Assembly: GCA_015663855.1 (NCBI GenBank)
Contig: DQRJ01000124.1
Location: 1 to 7,026 of the forward strand
Direction: 5' to 3'
Length of the DNA: 7,026 bases
Origin: Flavobacteriales bacterium
GTDB lineage: Bacteria > Bacteroidota > Bacteroidia > Flavobacteriales_D > Sanyastnellaceae
Under the pieces are notes generated by a model. That model saw only the letters and a program-made list of their open reading frames with translations, had not been told where the DNA came from and made no database searches. Position 1 is the first letter of the stretch; every line of letters starts with the position of its first letter. Position numbers and translations under genes: made by a program. Below, piece by piece: positions 1 to 6,318 of this stretch.

Positions 1-1424
1 AATGGTGAAGGAGTTGTAAGGTTTGTTGAGAATGTCGAGGCATCAGAACCAGATTGAGGTACGCCATTTACATACCATAGGTACTCAGCAATTCCCGAAT
101 TAGTTACACTTGTTACTTCATAAGAAACTAAATCATTTTCACATCCAGCAGAGGGTGAAGTGACTAACGACAACTCAGGAAGAGGTGTAACGTCAATATC
201 AAATGCAACAGTACTAGTACAAGTAACGCCTGTTGTTCCATAAGTTAAAGAACCAGTCATCGTACCAGTTATTGCTGTGAGTATATCACAGTAAATGGCT
301 TGATTTGATAAGTTGTTTATTTGGCATGGAAGAGGAGAAGAGCTCCAGGTAAAAACTCCAGCACCAGTACCTTGAACAGTGGCAGACTGGCCGCTACATA
401 CAGTTGCCGGTGTAACTAAGGCAGTAACGACGGGGTTTTCTTGCAAAACCACGTTCTGACTAGCAGTGCTAGAACACGTAATAACACCGTAATCAACGTC
501 TCCAATTATCGATATTATTTCTCCATTGATTAATGTGCCAGAAGTGTAAGTTGCATTAAGTCCAATAACCGAACTAGGTGTCGGGGAAAAAGCAATTACT
601 GTCCCAGGTTCAGATGAAAAAACAATTCCTTCGACAGGAGCGTCTTCACATACTGGCGGAACAAAGAGTGATAAAGTAGGGGCCTGGAAAATTTCAAAGT
701 CAATAGTTAACGGTGATATAGTCGTATTGATATCGCCTGTGGCAGTTAAAATTAATTGGTGATTTCCAGCTGTTAAAAACCCAGCAGAGAAAACATCACC
801 AAAATCAACTACTCCAGGAGTAGTGCACGAAGTTGATGCGGATAATATAGTTGAGAAAATTGATACCCCATCTAGTAGGATTTCAAAAGAAACATTATCG
901 TTGTTGTTAGAGGCAAGTTGCCAAAGAGCTTCAATATTGTCGTTTGTGCATGATGAAAGTGATGCAAAGTTGTTAACAGTTATTTGCGGAGTTCCAGCGA
1001 CTCTTATTTCTGTGATGGGTGCGTTAGCTTCTGTAGCGCAATGAAGTACGCCTAGTAAAATATCGTAACATCCTTGATTAATGAATTCAATGGCAACGTC
1101 AGTTGTATTTACTGTAGTCCCCTCTACAAACACCCAATCAACACCTTCAACACCATTATTTACTGACCATGTGTAAACAGGAGTAGACACACAGCCTGGA
1201 TCTAAGTCGGTTGTTGTATTAGTAGTATGAACAATAAATCCTGAATTAGAACTACCCTCAACTGCATCAACGGTAAATGAGGGCAAAATAAATAGCTCAC
1301 CAGCTTCTGCTTCAGTAGCGTATGAAAAAGCGCAACTAAATAATGTAATAACCGAGAGTAAAACCTCGCGAAAAGCTTGTTTTATAGGTGGTTTCGGTGT
1401 TTTGGTATTTCTTGACAGTTTCAC
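1..1424 (-). CDS. Secreted Ig/PKD-like domain protein, N-terminal part
   Basis: This frame stays open on the minus strand for 474 codons, from a GTG at 1424 down to the left edge; I checked every triplet and found no stop, and the C-terminus lies outside the window. The N-terminus has a long basic region (starting MKLSRNTKTPKPPIKQ), then a hydrophobic stretch, VLLSVITLFSCAFSYA, with a likely signal peptidase cut after SYA near residue 36. The mature part is Thr/Ser/Val-rich with scattered Cys. It contains segments like PKD-like or Ig-like beta domains of Bacteroidota surface proteins, for example VYTWSVNNG near residue 83 and YLWYVNGVPQSG near the end. Such proteins usually end in a T9SS or gliding-associated domain, which cannot be seen here. 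There is no in-frame ATG near the start and an in-frame TAA lies at 1464-1466, so GTG 1424 is the best start. Role inferred: surface or adhesin-like protein. No enzymatic motif was seen. Confidence 0.82.
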   Translation of the reverse strand, partial: MKLSRNTKTPKPPIKQAFREVLLSVITLFSCAFSYATEAEAGELFILPSFTVDAVEGSSNSGFIVHTTNTTTDLDPGCVSTPVYTWSVNNGVEGVDWVFVEGTTVNTTDVAIEFINQGCYDILLGVLHCATEANAPITEIRVAGTPQITVNNFASLSSCTNDNIEALWQLASNNNDNVSFEILLDGVSIFSTILSASTSCTTPGVVDFGDVFSAGFLTAGNHQLILTATGDINTTISPLTIDFEIFQAPTLSLFVPPVCEDAPVEGIVFSSEPGTVIAFSPTPSSVIGLNATYTSGTLINGEIISIIGDVDYGVITCSSTASQNVVLQENPVVTALVTPATVCSGQSATVQGTGAGVFTWSSSPLPCQINNLSNQAIYCDILTAITGTMTGSLTYGTTGVTCTSTVAFDIDVTPLPELSLVTSPSAGCENDLVSYEVTSVTNSGIAEYLWYVNGVPQSGSDASTFSTNLTTPSP

Positions 1425-1606
1425 TTGTGCAGTGTTTAAGAGCGCAAAATACGGATATGACAGTTATCTAAGGCTTTTAATAGGAGTAAATGTCAAATTA
1501 ACTATATCTAAAGTCAGTTGTTGAAAACCATTGATTTGCATCATGAATATTGGGATAAATGAGGACTAATTTGCAAACAAATACATTTTTACGCAATATT
1601 TTTCTC
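1425..1606. other. Divergent intergenic region
   Basis: This 182-base AT-rich gap separates the GTG start of the minus-strand surface protein from the ATG of the plus-strand repeat protein, so it must carry promoters for both. I see only imperfect -7-like words: TAATTTG at 1568-1574 on the plus strand and TATTTTG at about 1446-1452 on the minus strand, each one base short of TAnnTTTG. Neither has a convincing upstream partner. I found no RNA gene, clear operator palindrome or small gene. Confidence 0.6.
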
Positions 1607-3805
1607 ATGAAAAGATTTTACTCGATTTTAGGGCTTTCCCTTCTCTTATTTACTGGGGCTCAAGCCCAAAACTTCCCGTTCGAAGTTGAAGCATACCAAG
1701 TTCACTCAGCAACTGAAGGGCTTATTGATCTTGATGGAATGACAACTTACCGATTGTACATGTCTAATATGGGTCCTACAGACTTCATTAGTAGTGTATT
1801 TGGTAATGACACAGATCCGTTTGAAATCTCAGCTCCAGGGGGTGTTTTCAATACAGGTGTAAATGCATCTTGGAGTGCATCTGGGATTTCTGGAGTTTTT
1901 ATTGCAATCTTTCCGGAAATGGAATGGGATTCTTTTGCTACAATAGGACTAACCGAGTCTGCTGCTTCATCGGGTATCACTGGTGCAGCTGACCCTTCGA
2001 TTGTTGAAGACCCATCTCAACAAATCACACCCATGTTCTTAAATAACGGGTCAACAGGAGCTTCAATCAATTCTGTTACTGGTATGGCTTATTACATTTT
2101 GAACGGAAATACTGCAGGCCTCCCAGATGCAACAGGACGAGTTCTAATAATGCAGATCACGACATCTGGTACACTTAGTGGTACGGTTAATGTACAAATA
2201 TTCCCTAACGGTATAGGCACGAATTTCGTGACTGCAACATACCTATTTGATGGTGTAGGTCTCTACGCTGCTGTTGGAGCATGTCTAAATGATACTGACG
2301 GTGATGGTATTTGTGATGAGGATGAAATTCCTGGTTGTACAGATATGACAGCTTGTAACTATGACATGACAGCAACAGACGATGATGGGTCATGTGATTT
2401 CGTTGATACTGATGGAGATGGAATTTGTGATGTAAGTGAGATTCCTGGTTGTACGGATATGGCTGCTTGTAACTACGATCCTGCTGCGACGGATGATGAT
2501 GGATCTTGTGGTGTACTTGACGCTTGTGGAGTTTGCTTAGGAGATGACAGTTCATGCACAGGGTGTGGAATTGAATTTGCTTGTAACTACGACGCAACAG
2601 CTATAGTTATTGATAATACTCTTTGTGAGTATGAGTCATGTGAAGGTTGTATGGATATGACAGCATGTAACTATGATGCTACTGCTACATTTGATCCAGG
2701 TACAATCTGCATATATGCTGTTGAATTCCTAGACTGTGCTGGTAACTGCTTGAACGATTCTGACGCTGATGGAGTTTGTGATGAGCTTGAAATCGTTGGG
2801 TGTACAGATATGACTGCTTGTAACTACGACGATACGGCAACTGATACAGATGATACACTATGTGTATATGCTGTAGTGAACTACGATTGCGACGGTAACT
2901 GTATTAACGATACTGACGGTGATGGAGTATGTGATGAAAATGAAATTTCAGGTTGTACTGATATGACTGCTTGTAACTATGATGATACTGCCACAGAGGA
3001 GGATGATACTTGTGACTTTAGTTGCTACGGTTGTACTGACGCTGCTGCGACTAACTACGACATGGACGCTACAATGGATGATGCTTCTTGCTGTTACCTA
3101 GTAATCGACGTGGCTGTTACAAATGCAGTTTGCTATGATGGTGAGGGAATGATTAATGCTACTGTAACAGGCGCTACAGAGACTGTAACTTACACATTAG
3201 GTGAGATGTCTAATGAGACTGGTGAGTTCGTTGTTGCGGCTGGCACTTATACTGTTACTGCTACTGACTCTAACGCTAACTTGTGCTCTTCGTCAATGGA
3301 GGTGACAGTAATGTCTGGAGTTGAAATGACTATCACAGCATCTGCGACTGACGAAACTGCTGCTGAAGCAGGTGTGGGAACTGCAACTGCGACAGGTGGA
3401 GATGGGGTGTATACATTTGTTTGGACTAATGCTGATGGAAACGAGGTAGGGGCAGACGCTTTGACTGCCGGCGAATACACTGTCACTGTGACTGACGGAC
3501 TGGGCTGCACAGCTTCTACGACTGTTACCGTAATTCTGAATGGAATTGAGATTGTGGAGCCATTAGCTTTCGGAATGTTCCCTAACCCATCTACGGGTTC
3601 TGTGACTATTCAGGTTGCTTCTGTAGTGGAGGATGTTAGAATGCAAGTTCTTGACGCTACGGGTCGACTGGTTTACACGCAAGAGGCAGTTGTTCTTCAA
3701 GGAGCTACAATATTTAACTTCTCAGGAATTGCTACTGGAACTTACACGATTATGCTAAGTAACGATTTGGGAACTTCGGTTCGTAGATTGTCTATCCAGC
3801 ACTAA
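1607..3805 (+). CDS. T9SS-exported Cys/Asp-rich repeat protein
   Basis: The protein has 732 residues. I chose the ATG at 1607 over the in-frame ATG at 1559 because it gives a classic signal peptide (MKRFYSILGLSLLLFTGAQA, cut near AQA/Q); the upstream start adds 16 residues before it. Residues 22 to about 226 form a domain I cannot name, without cysteine. Residues 228-496 hold seven repeats of the form GCTDMTACNYD...DDGSC, starting near 243, 281, 319, 347, 398, 449 and 475. Between them are four Asp-rich thrombospondin-3-like stretches (DTDGDGICDE type) at about 228, 267, 385 and 435, which probably bind calcium. Then come an Ig-like module (about 497-568), an SprB-like module (about 572-642, with ATATGGDGVYTFVW) and a type A sorting domain (about 652-732, with FGMFPNPSTG and a TGTYTI strand). 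The protein is probably secreted through T9SS and anchored or released at the cell surface. A structural, adhesive or matrix role is inference; no catalytic motif is visible. Confidence 0.9.
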   Translation: MKRFYSILGLSLLLFTGAQAQNFPFEVEAYQVHSATEGLIDLDGMTTYRLYMSNMGPTDFISSVFGNDTDPFEISAPGGVFNTGVNASWSASGISGVFIAIFPEMEWDSFATIGLTESAASSGITGAADPSIVEDPSQQITPMFLNNGSTGASINSVTGMAYYILNGNTAGLPDATGRVLIMQITTSGTLSGTVNVQIFPNGIGTNFVTATYLFDGVGLYAAVGACLNDTDGDGICDEDEIPGCTDMTACNYDMTATDDDGSCDFVDTDGDGICDVSEIPGCTDMAACNYDPAATDDDGSCGVLDACGVCLGDDSSCTGCGIEFACNYDATAIVIDNTLCEYESCEGCMDMTACNYDATATFDPGTICIYAVEFLDCAGNCLNDSDADGVCDELEIVGCTDMTACNYDDTATDTDDTLCVYAVVNYDCDGNCINDTDGDGVCDENEISGCTDMTACNYDDTATEEDDTCDFSCYGCTDAAATNYDMDATMDDASCCYLVIDVAVTNAVCYDGEGMINATVTGATETVTYTLGEMSNETGEFVVAAGTYTVTATDSNANLCSSSMEVTVMSGVEMTITASATDETAAEAGVGTATATGGDGVYTFVWTNADGNEVGADALTAGEYTVTVTDGLGCTASTTVTVILNGIEIVEPLAFGMFPNPSTGSVTIQVASVVEDVRMQVLDATGRLVYTQEAVVLQGATIFNFSGIATGTYTIMLSNDLGTSVRRLSIQH
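2288..3094 (+). repeat. CNYD / thrombospondin-3-like repeat tract
   Basis: This in-gene tract encodes seven Cys-Asn-Tyr-Asp repeats interleaved with four Asp-rich DxDGDGxCD segments. Six repeats keep TGTAACTAYGAY at the DNA level with Cys always TGT and Asn always AAC, while the Tyr and Asp third positions alternate. The seventh copy reads TNYD and has lost that Cys. Unit spacing is irregular in residues: 38, 38, 28, 51, 51, 26. Regular cysteine spacing suggests disulfide-braced small domains outside the cell, and the Asp pattern suggests calcium binding; both are inferences from family resemblance. Confidence 0.85.
2645..2950 (+). repeat. Two tandem 51-residue (153-bp) repeat units
   Basis: Two consecutive units of exactly 51 codons start at 2645 and 2798. 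Each consists of a CNYD repeat, a Y-A-V linker, a DCxGNCxND segment and a DxDGVCDExEI calcium-type loop. A third unit begins at 2951 but keeps only the CNYD part. The two copies are alike in protein but differ at many synonymous positions, so the duplication is not recent, or synonymous drift has proceeded under protein-level selection. Confidence 0.8.
3029..3802 (+). other. C-terminal module shared with the downstream peptidase
   Basis: About 258 residues, running from a degenerate CNYD repeat ending in a Cys-Cys-Tyr, through an Ig-like module opened by a conserved VCYDGEG, then an SprB-like module (AGVGTATATGG ... GEYTVTVTDGLGC), to the type A sorting domain. The order and motifs match residues 506-771 of the peptidase encoded at 3948-6263. 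The last part (from 3560) is the sorting domain that T9SS recognises; in this class it is normally removed on export. Confidence 0.8.
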
Positions 3806-3835
3806 GTTTTATCTGAGATAGAACTTTCGAAATTG

Positions 3836-3867
3836 AAAGCCCAGGCCATTGCGGTCTGGGCTTTTTT
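3836..3867 (+). terminator. Intrinsic terminator after the repeat-protein gene
   Basis: The hairpin has a 12-bp stem, AAAGCCCAGGCC against GGTCTGGGCTTT with one G-U pair, and a 5-base ATTGC loop. The stem runs into a six-T tract at 3862-3867. It starts 30 bases past the stop codon and should end the transcript before the peptidase gene. Confidence 0.88.
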
Positions 3868-3896
3868 CATGCCCTAAATTTTGATTAGGAATGGCA

Positions 3897-3904
3897 TATA
3901 TTTG
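3897..3904 (+). promoter_or_regulatory. Candidate Bacteroidota -7 promoter element
   Basis: TATATTTG matches the Bacteroidota sigma-70 -7 consensus TAnnTTTG exactly. It lies between the terminator and the peptidase start, 43 bases before the ATG at 3948. The expected upstream TTTG element is not at the usual spacing: the nearest TTTG ends at 3883, about 13 bases away instead of about 19. The match is therefore suggestive only. It would fit the peptidase gene having its own promoter. Confidence 0.4.
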
Positions 3905-3947
3905 AGGCACCTGTTTGTTGTGAATTTTGAAACTATTTACTTGTACT

Positions 3948-6263
3948 ATGAAAAATCTTTTTTCTGCGATTTCTTTTGTCGCAATTTTTGTAATGTCTTT
4001 TTCTGGGGCTCTAGCCCAAACTGCTTACGGTCTACCCGGCGAAGCCGTTCCTGGAGAGTTGATTGTGATGTTTCACGTTGCTTCCGATATTGAAGATTTC
4101 GAGAGAGAGAATCTAGTGGTGGGGGGATATTATTTGGGCTTAAAGTTTGAGAGAGAACTAGCTCCACTTTCACATATATCACTATTCAGTTTTGATGTGA
4201 ACCATCCGGATCTTGATCTCGTGGTGAGAAGCATTGGTGAAAGTTCTATTGTTGAAGCGGTTCAGTTTAATCACTACGTCGAAGATCGTGAGACGGTGCC
4301 GAACGACCCGAATCTTAGTACGCAATGGCATCATATTGAAAATGGGGATCACGATATCGACAGCGATTTGGCTTGGGATATTACGACTGGCGGTTATACC
4401 GTTTCAGGAGATTTAATTGTCGTAGCGGTGCTTGAAGGTGGCGGATCGAATTATTCTCATACTGATCTTATCGACAACCACTGGACGAATGAATTTGAGA
4501 TTCCGAACAACGGAATTGACGATGACGAAAACGGATATATCGATGACTTTAACGGATGGAATTCTGTAACGAATAACGACGGCATTGCTACAGGCGGTCA
4601 CGGAACTTCTGTAAGCGGTATGATAGGAGCGCAAGGTGATAACGGAATAGGTGGAGTAGGGGTGAACTGGAATGTCGGGATTATGCAAGTCCAAATGGGT
4701 GGTCTCAGCGAGTCAAACGTAATCGAGGCGTACAGCTATCCTCACGTTATGCGAAATCTTTACAACACGACAGGAGGGACGAGGGGAGCTTTCGTTGTAG
4801 CAACTAATGCTTCGTGGGGAATTGATTTGGCGGATCCGGCACAATATCCGGTTTGGTGTGGCTACTATGACGACCTCGGGGCTGTAGGAATCCTAAATTG
4901 CGGAGCTACGGCAAATTCAGCGTACAATATTGACACTCAAGGTGATATGCCTACCGGTTGTAGCTCTGATTACATGGTTTCTGTAACTGCGACGGACGAT
5001 AATGATGTTAGAACTTTCTCGGCCTACGGAGCGACTACGATTGATCTCGGCGCCCCTGGAGATAACGTATACCTACCATCTGGGAGTAGTAACTATTCTA
5101 ACACTTCGGGAACTTCGTTTGCTAGTCCTTGCGTAGCAGGGGCGATAGCGTTAATGTACAGTGCGCCTTGTTCTTCTATCGGTTCGAGTGCTTTGACCGA
5201 CCCGCAAGGGACAGCCGATTTAGTGAGAGGATTTATTTTCGATGGGGTAGACCTCGTTTCTAACTTGACTACCGAGACTGTAACTGGAGGTCGTCTTAAC
5301 CTTGCGAACTCTCTCGACTTACTCATGCTTAACTGCGACCCGACGCTTGGATGTACGGATTCGCTTGCTTGCAACTTTAGCGAGTTAGCAATTACCGATA
5401 TTGGCAACTGTCTTTATTTCGACGAATGTTTAGTTTGTGGAGGCGATAACTCTACGTGTTCTGGATGTATGGACGACACAGCGAATAATTACGATTTCGA
5501 GGCTACTTTAGATAACGGTTCGTGTTGTTACATTTCACTTTCGTATACAATCGATGATTCTAACGTTCTTTGCTACGAAGACCAAGCCCTAATCACCATT
5601 TCTGCTGCTGGAGTTGTCGGTGCAGCCGACTCAGTTTGGTTCGTTCTCGGAAATTCGCCGTTACTTCAAAATTACACTGGCATTTTCAACCAATCTGTAG
5701 GTTCTTACGAAGTCGTAGGAACTGATCTTAACGGTTGCGCAGCCTCAGCAAGTATCGTTGTATACGGCCCTGACCCTCTCGACATCACACTATCTGCAAC
5801 CGGCGATTTTGGGGGAGCAAGTGGAGTAGGTACTGCTTCTGCGACTGGCGGAACAGGTGATTACTCCTTCGTATGGATTCAAGCCACTTCGGGTGAAGTT
5901 GCAGATCCTGCTTTGCTCGAAGACGGTGTTTACAACGTTACTGTCACAGATTCTAACGGGTGCACAGATTCAGGAAACGTTTACGTTGATGATGTGTATG
6001 GCCTGAATGATTTGGATCCACTTCCTTTCACATTGGGGCCAAACCCCACTTCTTCATTTGTAACTCTTCAATTCAATGCAAGTCTAGATGTTTCTTCTGT
6101 AGAAATTTATGACGGACATGGCCGAATAATTCACTCTAAAAATAACATTGAAGGTGTCGGAATGATTACTCTCGATCTGAGCAAACTTCCAAATGGCCAT
6201 TATTCGATTTCTCTAAAGGGAGAAACGGGTTCTTCGGTACGCCAAATCATAGTTCAGAACTAG
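3948..6263 (+). CDS. Secreted S8 (subtilisin-like) peptidase with T9SS tail
   Basis: The protein has 771 residues. ATG 3948 gives a clean signal peptide (MKNLFSAISFVAIF..., cut after ALAQ near 24); a TTG seven codons upstream is less likely. Residues about 30-110 look like a propeptide (VPGELIVMFH). The linker VPNDPNLSTQWHH at 117 leads into the catalytic domain (about 125-460). The family motifs are VVAVLEGGGSNYSHTDL with Glu163 in place of the catalytic Asp, GGHGTSVSG with His218, NASWG near 287, a putative oxyanion Asn323 in GATANS, and SGTSFASP with Ser390. The segment NNGIDDDENGYIDD is typical of Bacteroidota S8 peptidases. Then follow two Cys repeats (468-488, 506-528) around DECLVCGGDNSTC, an Ig-like module (about 529-606), an SprB-like module (about 610-680) and a type A sorting domain (about 690-771, LGPNPTSS). 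It probably hydrolyses proteins or peptides outside the cell. Its activity depends on whether Glu163 can do the Asp's job. Confidence 0.93.
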   Translation: MKNLFSAISFVAIFVMSFSGALAQTAYGLPGEAVPGELIVMFHVASDIEDFERENLVVGGYYLGLKFERELAPLSHISLFSFDVNHPDLDLVVRSIGESSIVEAVQFNHYVEDRETVPNDPNLSTQWHHIENGDHDIDSDLAWDITTGGYTVSGDLIVVAVLEGGGSNYSHTDLIDNHWTNEFEIPNNGIDDDENGYIDDFNGWNSVTNNDGIATGGHGTSVSGMIGAQGDNGIGGVGVNWNVGIMQVQMGGLSESNVIEAYSYPHVMRNLYNTTGGTRGAFVVATNASWGIDLADPAQYPVWCGYYDDLGAVGILNCGATANSAYNIDTQGDMPTGCSSDYMVSVTATDDNDVRTFSAYGATTIDLGAPGDNVYLPSGSSNYSNTSGTSFASPCVAGAIALMYSAPCSSIGSSALTDPQGTADLVRGFIFDGVDLVSNLTTETVTGGRLNLANSLDLLMLNCDPTLGCTDSLACNFSELAITDIGNCLYFDECLVCGGDNSTCSGCMDDTANNYDFEATLDNGSCCYISLSYTIDDSNVLCYEDQALITISAAGVVGAADSVWFVLGNSPLLQNYTGIFNQSVGSYEVVGTDLNGCAASASIVVYGPDPLDITLSATGDFGGASGVGTASATGGTGDYSFVWIQATSGEVADPALLEDGVYNVTVTDSNGCTDSGNVYVDDVYGLNDLDPLPFTLGPNPTSSFVTLQFNASLDVSSVEIYDGHGRIIHSKNNIEGVGMITLDLSKLPNGHYSISLKGETGSSVRQIIVQN
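5349..5531 (+). repeat. Two CNYD-type Cys repeats in the peptidase
   Basis: Two divergent copies of the repeat seen in the upstream gene: GCTDSLACNFSE... and GCMDDTANNYDFEATLDNGSC. They flank a DECLVCGGDNSTC linker that resembles DACGVCLGDDSSC in the neighbour. The Asp-rich calcium-type loops are absent here. The first copy has Phe for Tyr and the second lacks the central Cys. The tract joins the protease domain to the C-terminal modules. Confidence 0.78.
5463..6260 (+). other. C-terminal module shared with the upstream repeat protein
   Basis: About 266 residues parallel to the tail encoded at 3029-3802: a TNYD/NNYD repeat ending in Cys-Cys-Tyr, an Ig-like module opened by VLCYEDQ, an SprB-like module (SGVGTASATGG ... 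GVYNVTVTDSNGC) and the sorting domain from about 6018, ending GSSVRQIIVQN against GTSVRRLSIQH. The codons differ widely, so the similarity is at protein level rather than a recent DNA copy. Confidence 0.8.
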
Positions 6264-6284
6264 GTCGTTAGAAAAGCATATTTT

Positions 6285-6315
6285 AAGCTCGGGCCTTACG
6301 GTCCGGGCTTTTTTT
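6285..6315 (+). terminator. Intrinsic terminator after the peptidase gene
   Basis: The hairpin has an 11-bp stem, AAGCTCGGGCC against GGTCCGGGCTT with two G-U pairs, and a four-base TTAC loop. A seven-T tract (6309-6315) follows. It begins 21 bases after the peptidase stop and ends three bases before the stop of the convergent trhO gene. On the minus strand the stem is followed by TTAAAAT-type sequence, so it is a weaker terminator in that direction. Confidence 0.85.
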
Positions 6316-6318
6316 CTT

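Noticed and set aside
823..1044. 73-codon plus-strand open frame
   Set aside because: It lies inside the minus-strand surface-protein frame, which is far longer, has a signal peptide and domain-like sequence.
1568..1574. TAATTTG as a promoter for the repeat protein
   Set aside because: It is one base short of TAnnTTTG and lacks a TTTG element at proper spacing, so it was not called as a feature of its own.
1559..1606. Upstream in-frame ATG for the repeat protein
   Set aside because: It would add 16 residues ahead of a standard lysine-led signal peptide; the ATG at 1607 fits secretion better, though the longer form cannot be excluded.
2205..2597. 130-codon minus-strand open frame rich in His, Gln and Ser
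   Set aside because: It is antisense to the repeat tract; its composition simply mirrors the repeated Cys/Asp codons. No signal, motif or start context supports it.
2288..3094. Regular repeats as a possible CRISPR array
   Set aside because: The repeats are in frame, encode a conserved protein motif, vary in spacing and diverge at synonymous sites; there are no unique spacers of constant length.
3247..3510. 87-codon minus-strand frame rich in Val, Ala, Pro and Ser
   Set aside because: Antisense shadow of the Thr/Ala-rich SprB-like module of the plus-strand gene.
5093..5407. 104-codon minus-strand frame
   Set aside because: It is opposite the conserved Ser motif and the end of the protease domain, which is clearly the coding strand.
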